This document shows, in pieces, positions 9,092 through 16,531 of a DNA stretch of 16,532 bases (the stretch's first letter is position 1; each line of letters begins with the position of its first letter). A program made the translations under genes and the position numbers. Location of the stretch: positions 1-16,532 of the forward strand of contig CAIYWM010000797.1 of the NCBI GenBank assembly GCA_903929895.1, written 5' to 3'. A model generated the notes under the pieces. The model made no database searches. It saw only the letters and a program-made list of their open reading frames with translations, and was not told where the DNA came from. The DNA comes from an uncultured Alphaproteobacteria bacterium. Lineage in GTDB: Bacteria > Pseudomonadota > Alphaproteobacteria > Reyranellales > Reyranellaceae.

Positions 9092-10033
9092 CTATTTGAT
9101 CTCGCGCACGTAGCTGTCGAGCGGCGGCGCCTGCTTGATCAGGCCGCGCTTCACGAGGAAATCCGCAAACGTCGTGTAGCGCGCACGGTCGAGCGCGGAC
9201 GGGTCGGACGCGAGAAGCGGCACCGTATCCTTCCACGCCAACCGGTTGAGATCGTTGTCGAGGTCCTTGCCATACTTGGAGAAGCTCGCCCAGGCTTCGG
9301 CAGGATTGGCCGTCAGCCAGGCCGTGGCCTCGGTGAGGGCAGAGAGCAGCTTCCTGGTGCGAGGGACATCGACGCTCTCGCGCTTGGCCAGGATAACCAG
9401 CTCGTCGTAGGTCGGCACGCCGTGCTTCTCGACCAGCCAGATCCGTCCCTTCGCCTTGTTCAGTTCGAGGTCGTTCAGCTCGAAGTTGCGGAAGGCGCCG
9501 ATCACGCCATCGACCTGCCTGCTCATCAGTGCGGTCGTGAGCGCGAAGTTGACGTTCACCAGCGTCACGTCCTTTAGGGTGAGGCCGGCGCTTTCCAGCA
9601 TGGCGCCGAGAACGGCTTCCTCGAAGCCCGAGACGGAGAAGCCGATCTTGCGGCCCTTGAAGTCGGCGATGCTCTTCACGGGCGAGTCTTCCAGCGCCAC
9701 AAGCGAGTTGAGCGGCTGCGCCACCAGCACGCCGACCCGCACCAGCGGAAGGCCCTCGGCGACCAGCATCTGCAGCGTCGGCTGGTAGGAGAGCGCGTAG
9801 TCGGCCTGGCCGGCCGCGACCAGCTTGGGAGGGGCGTTGGGATCGGCGGGCGCGATCAGCTCGACGTCGAGGCCCTGCTTCTCGAACAGGCCGCGCTGCT
9901 TGGCGATCACCAGCGCGGCATGGTCGGGATTGACGAACCAGTCGAGCAGGATGCGGACCTTGTCCTGCGCGGCCGCGGGAAGGGCCAGGCAACTAAGCGC
10001 CAGTACGGCGATCAACTGGGTCATCATTTGCAT
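9092..10033 (-). CDS. thiY: ABC transporter substrate-binding protein, ThiY/NMT1-like
   Basis: A 313-residue periplasmic receptor of the NMT1/THI5-like group. Residues 1-22 are a signal peptide ending in PAAA-QD. The sequence DWFVNPDHAALVIAKQRGLF, followed by GLDVELIAPADPNAPPKLVAAGQADYALSYQP, is the ThiY hallmark; these receptors bind pyrimidine precursors of thiamine such as N-formyl-4-amino-5-aminomethyl-2-methylpyrimidine or HMP. The start ATG has GGAG seven bases upstream and is two bases after the permease stop. The TPP riboswitch ahead of the operon supports the thiamine role independently of homology. It is the last gene of the operon. The exact pyrimidine bound is not settled by sequence. 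Confidence 0.88.
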   Translation of the reverse strand: MQMMTQLIAVLALSCLALPAAAQDKVRILLDWFVNPDHAALVIAKQRGLFEKQGLDVELIAPADPNAPPKLVAAGQADYALSYQPTLQMLVAEGLPLVRVGVLVAQPLNSLVALEDSPVKSIADFKGRKIGFSVSGFEEAVLGAMLESAGLTLKDVTLVNVNFALTTALMSRQVDGVIGAFRNFELNDLELNKAKGRIWLVEKHGVPTYDELVILAKRESVDVPRTRKLLSALTEATAWLTANPAEAWASFSKYGKDLDNDLNRLAWKDTVPLLASDPSALDRARYTTFADFLVKRGLIKQAPPLDSYVREIK

Positions 10034-10035
10034 CG

Positions 10036-10773
10036 TCAGTCTCCTTGATGGGATTGCCAGGGCACGAGGCGCCGCGCGAACCGGTCCGCCGCGGTATAGA
10101 GCGCGAGTCCGAGCAGGCAGAGGATGGTGAGGGCCGCGAAGGCGAGGGGCGTCTGGCCACGGGCCAAAGACTGGGTCATCAGGAAGCCGAGACCTGCACT
10201 GGCGCCGACCCATTCGCCGATCACCGCGCCGATTGGCGCGACGGCCGCGGCAATGCGGACGCCCGAGGCAAAGGCGGGCAAGGCCGCAGGCAGCCTGATC
10301 TGCAGGAGCACGGCGCGCGGCGGAGCATTCATTGTGCGGGCGAGTTCCAGCCAGCCCGGATCGGTCCGGCGCAGCCCGTCATAGAGGCTGCTCACCACGG
10401 GGAAGAAGATGACCAGCGCTGCCATGGCGATCTTGGAAGCCATGCCATAGCCGAGCCAGAGCACGAGAAGGGGCGCGATCGCGATCACCGGGATCGCTTG
10501 CGAGACGATCACCAGCGGCAATGCCCAGCGGCGCCAGGCGGCCGAGGCGGCGAAGATCACCGCGAGCGTCGCGCCGAGCACGAGTCCGAGCGCAAGCCCC
10601 AGGAGCATTTCGCTGGCCGTCCACGCGGCCTGTTCGACGAGGAGGTCGAACCGTTGGACCAGCACCACGGCGACGCGCGAGGGCGGCGGCAGGATGTAGG
10701 GTGGCAGGCCAGTCAGCCATACGAGCGCTTCCCAAGCGGCGATCAGGCCCAGCGCGGTGATGAGGGGTCTCAC
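10036..10773 (-). CDS. thiX: ABC transporter permease, thiamine-precursor uptake
   Basis: A 245-residue inner-membrane permease of the SsuC/TauC/ThiX (BPD_transp_1) type. It has about six hydrophobic segments, and the EAA loop that contacts the ATPase is at 143-166 (ELARTMNAPPRAVLLQIRLP). The start is the GTG at 10773, which overlaps the ATPase stop in a GTGA arrangement, a sign of translational coupling. Homologues of this kind carry sulfonates, nitrate, taurine or thiamine precursors; the riboswitch and the ThiY-like partner point to the last. Confidence 0.88.
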   Translation of the reverse strand: MRPLITALGLIAAWEALVWLTGLPPYILPPPSRVAVVLVQRFDLLVEQAAWTASEMLLGLALGLVLGATLAVIFAASAAWRRWALPLVIVSQAIPVIAIAPLLVLWLGYGMASKIAMAALVIFFPVVSSLYDGLRRTDPGWLELARTMNAPPRAVLLQIRLPAALPAFASGVRIAAAVAPIGAVIGEWVGASAGLGFLMTQSLARGQTPLAFAALTILCLLGLALYTAADRFARRLVPWQSHQGD

Positions 10774-11480
10774 GCTCCGCTCCGCAGTTCGCCGATGAGG
10801 CGGGCCTGAAGGGCGAGAAGCGTCGCGTCGCTCGGGTCGCGGGGCACGGCACCAGGCGGGGCGATGACCGGGCCCACGGAAAAGGGCGTGCCCGACAGCA
10901 CGCGGATTTCGTGGCCGAGCCGCAAGGCCTCCAGCGGATCGTGGGTGACCAGCACGACCGTACGACCCTCCAGGAGGCGCGCGGCCAGGTCCTGAAGATC
11001 GAGCCGCGTCACCGCGTCGAGATGTCCGAACGGCTCGTCCATCAGAACGATCCCCCGATCCTCGCAAAGCGTCCGCGCGAGGGCCGCCCGCTGGCGCATG
11101 CCGCCGGAAAGGGTGTGCGGCAGGTCTTCGAACCGGTCCCCCAGCCCGACTTCAGCCAGCAGGGCGCGCGCCCGGGGCTCGGCGGCCCGGCGCGCCGCCC
11201 CGTCGCGGCGCAGCCGATACCCCAGCAGGACGTTCTCGAGCACGCTGAGCCACGGCAGCAGCAGGTCGCGCTGCGCCATGTAGGCGACGGGTCCGGCGGC
11301 TTCGGTGCCCGGCAGCAGCCCCGCGAGATGGCGCAGCAGGGATGTCTTGCCGACGCCGCTGCGGCCGAGCAGGCAGGTCGTGCGGCCACCGGGAAAATCG
11401 AGGCACAGGTCCTCGGTCACGACATGGCCGTCGAGGACGATATGTGCCGAACGCACCGAAAGAGCAGGCGAAGACGTCAA
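10770..11480 (-). CDS. thiZ: ABC transporter ATPase, thiamine-precursor uptake
   Basis: A 236-residue ATP-binding subunit. Walker A GRSGVGKT (39-46), Q-loop Gln70, signature LSGGM (124-128), Walker B IVLMDEP (144-150), D-loop HLDA (153-156) and switch His180 are all present, so it should be active. It starts with TTG at 11480, four bases after a GGTGG that forms part of the riboswitch closing helix; GTG at 11456 is an alternative. It is the first gene of the operon, directly behind the riboswitch, and overlaps the permease by four bases. Confidence 0.87.
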   Translation of the reverse strand: MTSSPALSVRSAHIVLDGHVVTEDLCLDFPGGRTTCLLGRSGVGKTSLLRHLAGLLPGTEAAGPVAYMAQRDLLLPWLSVLENVLLGYRLRRDGAARRAAEPRARALLAEVGLGDRFEDLPHTLSGGMRQRAALARTLCEDRGIVLMDEPFGHLDAVTRLDLQDLAARLLEGRTVVLVTHDPLEALRLGHEIRVLSGTPFSVGPVIAPPGAVPRDPSDATLLALQARLIGELRSGA

Positions 11481-11483
11481 CGA

Positions 11484-11576
11484 GCCACCAGTCCCTACGC
11501 CGGCATTAACCGGATCAGGTTCGGGGTCGTCCTTCCGGACCTCTCAGCCGCCAGGCGGCTCCCCCCGATGAGCGGC
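11484..11576 (-). ncRNA. TPP riboswitch (THI element)
   Basis: Read on the - strand this is a full thi box. It has a G-rich strand, then the perfect P3 hairpin AGCCGC-CTG-GCGGCT, then CTGAGAG, ACCCCGAACCTGATC, CGGTTAATGCCGGCG and TAGGGA. The CTGAGA and ACCTGATC...TAATGC...AGGGA pieces are the pyrimidine- and pyrophosphate-sensing cores. A possible closing helix pairs GCCGCT (11576-11571) with GGTGGC (11489-11484), including two G-U pairs. The GGTGG in it is the best ribosome-binding site for the ATPase gene, whose start codon is four bases further on. TPP binding should therefore block translation of the transporter operon. Confidence 0.93.
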
Positions 11577-11579
11577 GTC

Positions 11580-11608
11580 ACTATGGGTAGGTGCCTTCCG
11601 TCATGCAA
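11580..11608 (-). promoter_or_regulatory. candidate promoter of the riboswitch operon
   Basis: On the - strand TTGCAT (11608-11603) and CATAGT (11585-11580) are 17 bases apart. They match sigma-70 boxes at three and four of six positions. The expected start, near 11573, is where the riboswitch RNA should begin, though it would cut into the 5' strand of the proposed closing helix by a few bases, which weakens the call. Confidence 0.35.
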
Positions 11609-11649
11609 GCGTCATCGGTTTGACGAAATCGCCGTCCACGCTCTATTCC

Positions 11650-12150
11650 ATGGCCATGGCACAAGAAATTTCCAAGCCGCCGCTCAGCCGGCGCCTGTTC
11701 CTCGCAGCGCCTCTCGTGCTGGCCGGCGGGGTCGCCTGGGCGCAGCAGGGCGCCAACGACTTCCAGTTCAAGCGTTCGTCGCTGGTGGTGGTGTCCGGCG
11801 GCCGCGAGATCAAGTTCGATGTCGATCTGGCGCTGGACGATGTCCAGCGTGCGCGCGGGCTGATGTTCCGCGAGAAGCTCGGCCCCTACGAGGGCATGCT
11901 GTTCGACTTCTACAAGGAAGCGCCGGTCAGCTTCTGGATGAAGAACACGCTGATCCCGCTGGACATGGTCTTCATCGCCGCCGACGGCACGATCAAGTCG
12001 ATCCATGCCAATGCCGTGCCGCATTCGACCGAGACCATCCCCAGCCAGTTCCCTGTGCGCGCCGTCCTCGAGATCAACGGCGGCAGCGCCAAGCTCCTGG
12101 GCATCAAGCCGGGCGACAAGGTCCTGCACCCGATCTTCGGCAACGCCTAG
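11650..12150 (+). CDS. exported DUF192-family protein
   Basis: A 166-residue protein. Residues 11-31 form a signal peptide with a twin-arginine motif, LSRRLFLAAP, and a cleavage-like WAQQG end, so Tat export is plausible. The rest is a DUF192 domain. Its marks are QRARGLMFRE (about 74-83), GMLFDFYKEAPVSFWMKNTL, IPLDMVFI and the final LGIKPGDKV. DUF192 proteins are small periplasmic or membrane-linked proteins of unknown function. ATGs at 11650 and 11656 are both possible starts, with no strong Shine-Dalgarno; an upstream TTG at 11620 would add ten residues ahead of the Tat motif. It is divergent from the riboswitch operon and converges on the methyltransferase with 11 bases between. Confidence 0.85.
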   Translation: MAMAQEISKPPLSRRLFLAAPLVLAGGVAWAQQGANDFQFKRSSLVVVSGGREIKFDVDLALDDVQRARGLMFREKLGPYEGMLFDFYKEAPVSFWMKNTLIPLDMVFIAADGTIKSIHANAVPHSTETIPSQFPVRAVLEINGGSAKLLGIKPGDKVLHPIFGNA

Positions 12151-12161
12151 CTTATGAGGGC

Positions 12162-12821
12162 CTAGCGTTTCAGCGCGCAGGTCATCCCGTCGCCGACGGC
12201 AAGAAGGGCAAGATCGATCCGTCGATCGTCCTTCAGCCTGCCATTGAGGGCGCGGAGCGCCTGCGTGTCGCGATCGACGTCGCCGGGATCGGCGACCGCG
12301 CCACCCCACAGCACATTGTCGATCAGCACGAGGCCGCCGCGCCGCACCAGCTTCAGGCAGCGCTCATAGTAGGCGTCGTACTCGTCCTTGTTGGCGTCGA
12401 TGAAAGCGAGATCCAGCTGTTCCGCCAGTCCCTGCGCCAGCAGCCAGTCGAGCGTGCCGAGGGCGGGGCCGATCGTGAGCTCGATGCGGCTTTCGACGCG
12501 GGCCTCCTTCCAGTAGCGGCGCGCGACCTTCGTGTAGTCGGGGCTGACGTCGCAACACCAGAGCTTGCCGTCCTCCGGCAGCGCCGCGGCAATGCACAGC
12601 GATGAATAGCCGGTGAAGGTGCCGACTTCGACGGCGCGCCGGGCGCCGATGGCCCGCGCCAGCAGTTCGATCTGTTGGCCCTGATGGGCAGAGATCTGCA
12701 TGCCGGCGCGAGGCAGCGTTGCCGTCTCCTCGCGCAGCCGGCGGCGCAGCGGGGGCTCGCGAAGCCAGTTGGCGTCGACATAGTCGTTCAACGTACCGTC
12801 GATCCTGGGCCAGCTCTTCAT
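12162..12821 (-). CDS. class I SAM-dependent O-methyltransferase, catechol-OMT type
   Basis: A 219-residue methyltransferase of the Methyltransf_3 group (caffeoyl-CoA/catechol O-methyltransferase-like). The SAM-binding motif is VEVGTFTGYSSL (64-75), with Asp91 at the end of strand 2. The metal site includes Asp142 of FIDANKDEYDAYY and Asp168-Asn169 of LIDNVLWGG. It is complete, with an N-terminal helix of about 40 residues before the core. The start ATG has AGGAGAG seven bases upstream. Bacterial members methylate one hydroxyl of a catechol-like or related small molecule; the substrate is unknown. It is divergent from formate-tetrahydrofolate ligase, 73 bases away. Confidence 0.9.
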   Translation of the reverse strand: MKSWPRIDGTLNDYVDANWLREPPLRRRLREETATLPRAGMQISAHQGQQIELLARAIGARRAVEVGTFTGYSSLCIAAALPEDGKLWCCDVSPDYTKVARRYWKEARVESRIELTIGPALGTLDWLLAQGLAEQLDLAFIDANKDEYDAYYERCLKLVRRGGLVLIDNVLWGGAVADPGDVDRDTQALRALNGRLKDDRRIDLALLAVGDGMTCALKR

Positions 12822-12894
12822 GCTCTCTCCTGTTGGCTCGGTACGTCCGCCTCGCTAGGGTCGCGTCCTTGAAATGGCGGGTTTGGGAGTGGGT

Positions 12895-14562
12895 ATGTCG
12901 GATATCGAGATCGCGCGGCGCGCAATCAAGAAGCCAATGAAGGAAGTCGCAGGCCGCCTCGGCATCCCGGAAGATGCGCTTGAGCCCTATGGTCGCGACA
13001 AGGCGAAGCTCGATGGCGACTATGTGAAGTCGCTCACCGGCCGCACGCCGGGACACCTGATCCTGGTGACGGCGATCAATCCCACCAAAGCAGGCGAGGG
13101 CAAGACCACCACCACGATCGGCCTCGGCGATGCGCTCAGCCGCCTCGGCAAGAAGACCGCCATAGCACTCCGGGAACCGAGCCTCGGACCGTGCTTCGGT
13201 CAGAAGGGCGGCGCCACCGGCGGCGGCCAGGCGCAGATCGTGCCGATGGCCGACATCAACCTGCATTTCACCGGCGACTTCCACGCCATCACGACGGCGC
13301 ACAACCTGCTGGCCGCGATGCTCGACAATCACATCTACTGGGGCAATGCGCTGGGAATAGATGCCCGTCGCGTGTTCTGGCCGCGCGTGCTCGACATGAA
13401 CGACCGCGCGCTGCGCGACACGGTCGTGAGCCTGGGTGGTGTCGCCAACGGATTTCCGCGACAGGCGCGATTCGACATCACCACCGCGTCGGAAGTCATG
13501 GCCATCCTCTGCCTTGCCGCCGATCTGGAGGATCTCGAGCAGCGTCTGGCACGGATCGTCGTGGCCGAGACGCGCGAGGGCAAGCCGGTGACGGCAGGCG
13601 ACCTCAAGGCGGCCGGTGCGATGGCCGCGGTGCTGAAGGATGCGGCGAAGCCGAACCTCGTGCAGACGCTGGAGAACAATCCCGTGCTGATCCACGGCGG
13701 CCCGTTCGCCAACATCGCACACGGCTGCAATTCGGTGATCGCCACGCGCGCCGCCCTGGCGCTGGGTGACTATGTCGTCACGGAAGCGGGCTTCGGCGCC
13801 GACCTGGGCGCGGAAAAGTTCCTGGACATCAAGTGCCGGCAGGCCGGGCTTAAGCCCGAGCTTGCCGTGGTCGTCGCGACCGTGCGGGCGCTCAAGCTCC
13901 ATGGTGGAGCCGACGAGAAGGCGCTTGCCAAGGAGGACGTCGCAGCCGTGCAGCGAGGCCTGCCCAACCTGCTGCGCCATGTCGAGAACCTGCGGAAGTT
14001 CGGCCTGCCGGTTCTGGTCGGCATCAACCGCTTCCTGACGGATACCCCCGCCGAACTGGAAATGATCGAGGCGCAATGCGCCGCGGCGGGCGCCAAGGCC
14101 TATCTCTGCGAGCACTGGGCCAAGGGTGGCGCCGGCGCCGAAGACCTCGCAGGGGCGGTCGTCGCGACCATCGACGAGGGCAAGGCGGCCTTCAAGCCGC
14201 TCTATCCCGACGACATGCCGCTCGCCCAGAAGATCGAGACCATCGCCCGCGAAATCTACCGCGCGTCTGGCGTGGCGATCGCCGGGCCGGCGCAGCGGCG
14301 CCTCAAGGCGCTGGAGGCGGCGGGCTACGGCAAGCTGCCGGTCTGCATCGCCAAGACGCAGTACAGCTTCGCCGCTGATCCCGAACTGCGCGGCGCTCCG
14401 ACGGGCCACACTCTGCCGATCCGCGAGATACGCCTGTCGGCCGGTGCGGGTTTCGTCGTCGCGATGGCTGGCGAGATCATGAGCATGCCGGGCCTGCCGC
14501 GCGTACCGGCCGCGGAGAACATCCGGCTGACGGCGGACGGTCAGGTGGACGGGATTTTCTGA
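12895..14562 (+). CDS. fhs: formate-tetrahydrofolate ligase
   Basis: A 555-residue enzyme of normal length. It makes 10-formyltetrahydrofolate from formate, tetrahydrofolate and ATP in the cytosol. Motifs: the ATP-binding loop [15 protein letters not shown] (63-77), [34 protein letters not shown], the long [14 protein letters not shown] segment and the C-terminal [13 protein letters not shown]. The start ATG has GGGAG five bases upstream; an in-frame ATG at 12874 would add seven residues. The next gene begins three bases after its stop. The enzyme lets the cell feed formate into purine and serine synthesis, or run one-carbon oxidation in reverse in methylotrophs. Confidence 0.97.
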   Translation: MSDIEIARRAIKKPMKEVAGRLGIPEDALEPYGRDKAKLDGDYVKSLTGRTPGHLILVTAINPTKAGEGKTTTTIGLGDALSRLGKKTAIALREPSLGPCFGQKGGATGGGQAQIVPMADINLHFTGDFHAITTAHNLLAAMLDNHIYWGNALGIDARRVFWPRVLDMNDRALRDTVVSLGGVANGFPRQARFDITTASEVMAILCLAADLEDLEQRLARIVVAETREGKPVTAGDLKAAGAMAAVLKDAAKPNLVQTLENNPVLIHGGPFANIAHGCNSVIATRAALALGDYVVTEAGFGADLGAEKFLDIKCRQAGLKPELAVVVATVRALKLHGGADEKALAKEDVAAVQRGLPNLLRHVENLRKFGLPVLVGINRFLTDTPAELEMIEAQCAAAGAKAYLCEHWAKGGAGAEDLAGAVVATIDEGKAAFKPLYPDDMPLAQKIETIAREIYRASGVAIAGPAQRRLKALEAAGYGKLPVCIAKTQYSFAADPELRGAPTGHTLPIREIRLSAGAGFVVAMAGEIMSMPGLPRVPAAENIRLTADGQVDGIF

Positions 14563-14565
14563 ACC

Positions 14566-15456
14566 ATGCGCACCTATTCGTTTGTAACCGTCGACGTGTT
14601 CACGACCACCCGGTTCGGCGGTAATCCGCTTGCGGTCTTTCCGGATGCACGCGGCATGAGCCATGAGGAGATGCAGTCGCTCGCCGCCGAGTTCAATTTG
14701 AGTGAGACGACCTTCGTGCTGCCGCCGGACGATCCGGCGCACACGGCGCGTGTCCGCATCTTCACGCGTACGCGGGAGATGCCGTTCGCCGGCCATCCCA
14801 ATGTCGGCACGGCCTATGTGCTGGCGCAGCAGGGCAGGGACAGGAACGGCAAGCTCCTGTTCGAGGAACTGGCCGGCCTCGTCGAGATCGACGTGGAGCG
14901 TGATGGATCGGGTGCACCCGTCGGGGCGACCATCGCCGCGCCTCAACCGCTCTCGCTGGGTCCGGAGCTGCCGGTCGAGAGCATTGCCGCCTGCGCTTCG
15001 CTGACGCCCGCGGACATTCGCGTGGGCGCACACAAGCCCGTTGGCGCGTCGCTCGGCAATCCGTTCGTCATCGCCGAAGTCGAGCCGTCGGCGCTGACGC
15101 GCGCGACGCCGGATTTCCCGTCCTTCCGCCAGACCGTGGAACAGATACCGGCGCTGAACGGCCGGCTCGGATTGTATCTCTATGCCCATGCCGGGCAGGG
15201 CAGTGTTCAGGCCCGCATGTTCGCGCCCCTGGGCGGTACGATCGAAGACCCCGCGACCGGCAGCGCCGCAGGGCCGCTCGGTGCGCTGCTTCTGTCGCTG
15301 TCCGATGCGCCGGAGCACCGTCTCGACATCCATCAGGGCGTCGTCATGGGACGCCCGAGCCTGCTGCGCGTTGTGGCGCGGCGGAGCGCCGACGGCATTC
15401 GGGCCACGATTGCCGGGCAGTGCGTGCCGGTGCTGCGCGGCGAGGCCGAGCTCTGA
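14566..15456 (+). CDS. PhzF-family isomerase/epimerase-like protein
   Basis: A 296-residue protein of the phenazine biosynthesis PhzF family, a two-lobed diaminopimelate-epimerase fold. It shows FGGNPLAV (17-24), the catalytic Glu47 in NLSETTFV, the [15 protein letters not shown] segment (72-86) and the C-lobe [13 protein letters not shown] (228-240). All are intact, so it should be active. The start ATG is three bases after the folate-ligase stop, so the two are probably cotranscribed. No other phenazine gene is present, so a true phenazine role is unlikely; most relatives have unknown substrates. The stop lies one base from the end of the converging DUF2237 gene. Confidence 0.9.
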   Translation: MRTYSFVTVDVFTTTRFGGNPLAVFPDARGMSHEEMQSLAAEFNLSETTFVLPPDDPAHTARVRIFTRTREMPFAGHPNVGTAYVLAQQGRDRNGKLLFEELAGLVEIDVERDGSGAPVGATIAAPQPLSLGPELPVESIAACASLTPADIRVGAHKPVGASLGNPFVIAEVEPSALTRATPDFPSFRQTVEQIPALNGRLGLYLYAHAGQGSVQARMFAPLGGTIEDPATGSAAGPLGALLLSLSDAPEHRLDIHQGVVMGRPSLLRVVARRSADGIRATIAGQCVPVLRGEAEL

Positions 15457-15457
15457 T

Positions 15458-15868
15458 CTAGTGAGGGCGGAAGGCGTGCTGCTTCAGGTCACCGAGCGAC
15501 ACGACGTGCAGGGTGACGGCGTGGGTGGCCTCCAGCACGACCTGCGGCGCGACACTCGCGTCGAAGGCTTCCTTCCAGCGGCTGGCGCACAGGCACCAGC
15601 GGTCGCCGGGCTTGAGCCCAGGGAAGCCGTATTGCGGCATCGGCGTGCTGAGATCGTTGCCGCGCGACTTGGAAAACAGCAGGAATTCGGCGGTCAGGAC
15701 GACGCAAACCGTGTGCAGGCCGATATCCTCGGAACCGGTGTTACAGCAGCCGTCGCGATAGAATCCGGTGACCGGCCGGGTGGAACACGGCTCCAGCACG
15801 CCTCCCAGCACGTTGATGGACGGGGCGCGGCGGTCGGGGCGGCCCTGCTCGGGCGTCTGATCGAACAT
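15458..15868 (-). CDS. DUF2237 family protein
   Basis: A 136-residue protein matching the DUF2237 family over its whole length. The conserved core is NVLGGVLEPC (19-28), TGFYRDGCCNTG (34-45), DIGLHTVCVVLT, EFLLFSKSRGNDLSTPMP and GFPGLKPGDRWCLCASRW (81-98). Six cysteines, including the Cys-Cys pair 41-42 and Cys92/Cys94, suggest metal binding or redox chemistry, but no function is established. The initiator ATG follows an AGG-type site. It is convergent with the PhzF gene, with one base between the two stop codons. Confidence 0.9.
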   Translation of the reverse strand: MFDQTPEQGRPDRRAPSINVLGGVLEPCSTRPVTGFYRDGCCNTGSEDIGLHTVCVVLTAEFLLFSKSRGNDLSTPMPQYGFPGLKPGDRWCLCASRWKEAFDASVAPQVVLEATHAVTLHVVSLGDLKQHAFRPH

Positions 15869-15951
15869 GGACCTATCGTAGCATCTGGAATTTGCCCTTT
15901 CGAGCGGAGAGGGCCGCTGGTAGAAACCCTCGCGTCATAGAGGTGTATCGG

Positions 15952-16028
15952 CGGGGCGTAGCGCAGTCTGGTAGCGCGTCTGCCTTGGGCGCAGAAGGTC
16001 GTCGGTTCGAATCCGGCCGCCCCGACCA
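15952..16028 (+). tRNA. tRNA-Pro (UGG)
   Basis: The 7-bp acceptor stem CGGGGCG (15952-15958) pairs perfectly with CGCCCCG (16018-16024). Discriminator A is at 16025 and CCA is encoded at 16026-16028. The anticodon stem TCTGC/GCAGA encloses the loop CTTGGGC, with anticodon TGG at 15986-15988. The T arm has GGTTCGAATCC. All arms are intact. Confidence 0.97.
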
Positions 16029-16055
16029 CGCCCGAAAACGGAGTTAGCGGAAGCC

Positions 16056-16358
16056 ATGCAGGTTCGCATCTTCAAACCGGCCAAGACGGCCATGCAGTCG
16101 GGTACGGGCAATACCCACGAGTGGGTGCTGGAGCCGGAGCCGTCGCGCAAGGAGATCGACCCGCTGATGGGTTGGACGAGTTCGCGCAACACGATGCAGC
16201 AGGTCCGCCTGTTCTTCCCGACGCTCGAGGAAGCCAAGGCCCATGCCGAGAAGAACGGCTGGCAGTATACGGTCGAGCAGCCGCACAGTCGTCCGGTGAG
16301 GGCCAAGGCCTACGCCGATAACTTCGCCTATAACCGCGTCGGCCGCTGGACGCACTGA
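16056..16358 (+). CDS. ETC complex I accessory subunit, NDUFS4-like
   Basis: A 100-residue protein of the ETC_C1_NDUFS4 family, the bacterial form of the 18-kDa complex I accessory subunit. It has the N-terminal VRIFKPAKTAMQSG, WVLEPEP, the core GWTSSRNTMQQVRLFFPTLEEAKAHAEKNGWQYTV (39-73) and the ending KAYADNFAYNRVGRWTH. Such small subunits are found in Alphaproteobacteria, consistent with their mitochondrial link. It lacks the mitochondrial targeting extension and is complete. It sits between two tRNA genes, 27 bases after tRNA-Pro and 33 bases before tRNA-Arg, on the same strand as both. GGAAG lies shortly upstream of the ATG. It would sit at the matrix-equivalent (cytoplasmic) arm of complex I. 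Confidence 0.9.
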   Translation: MQVRIFKPAKTAMQSGTGNTHEWVLEPEPSRKEIDPLMGWTSSRNTMQQVRLFFPTLEEAKAHAEKNGWQYTVEQPHSRPVRAKAYADNFAYNRVGRWTH

Positions 16359-16362
16359 ACGT

Positions 16363-16379
16363 CCCTGTTCGATGCAGGG
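16363..16379 (+). terminator. weak terminator-like hairpin
   Basis: CCCTG and CAGGG form a 5-bp stem with a 7-base loop in the 33-base gap between the NDUFS4-like gene and tRNA-Arg. There is no following T run, so it may be a processing signal or chance. Confidence 0.25.
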
Positions 16380-16391
16380 GATTGGAACGAC

Positions 16392-16467
16392 GCGCCCGTA
16401 GCTCAGTGGATAGAGCAACCGCCTTCTAAGCGGTAGGCCGCTGGTTCAAATCCAGCCGGGCGCGCCA
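16392..16467 (+). tRNA. tRNA-Arg (UCU)
   Basis: The acceptor stem GCGCCCG (16392-16398) pairs perfectly with CGGGCGC (16457-16463). Discriminator G is followed by encoded CCA at 16465-16467. The anticodon stem ACCGC/GCGGT encloses CTTCTAA, with anticodon TCT at 16425-16427. The T arm is CTGG-TTCAAAT-CCAG. It reads rare AGA codons, and such tRNA genes are frequent integration sites. Confidence 0.97.
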
Positions 16468-16512
16468 ATATCTACCACTTCAGTATTTGTGTCGCATTAT
16501 TGCAGGGCAGGC

Positions 16513-16531
16513 TCGCATCAATGAGATGCGA
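16513..16531. repeat. perfect 7-bp inverted repeat at the window edge
   Basis: TCGCATC and GATGCGA flank the loop AATGA. It follows an AT-rich stretch after tRNA-Arg. It may be the terminator of the tRNA or NDUFS4-like transcript, but the bases needed to show a T run lie beyond the window. Confidence 0.4.

Noticed and set aside
12145..12166. Direct repeat GCCTAGC at 12145-12151 and 12160-12166 between DUF192 and the methyltransferase
   Set aside because: It arises from two facing TAG stop codons in similar codon contexts; too short to be a meaningful repeat.
10911..12605. A 564-codon + strand frame through the transporter ATPase, riboswitch and DUF192 region
   Set aside because: It crosses three clear features in other frames or strands and shows no domain.
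12364..15333. A very long open frame of 989 codons on the - strand opposite the folate ligase and PhzF genes
   Set aside because: It lies antisense to two well-recognised enzymes, is Arg- and His-rich with no known domain, and the high GC content makes stop-free antisense frames common.
15869..15951. Promoter for tRNA-Pro, with TTGCCC at 15892-15897
   Set aside because: No acceptable -10 box lies 16-18 bases downstream.
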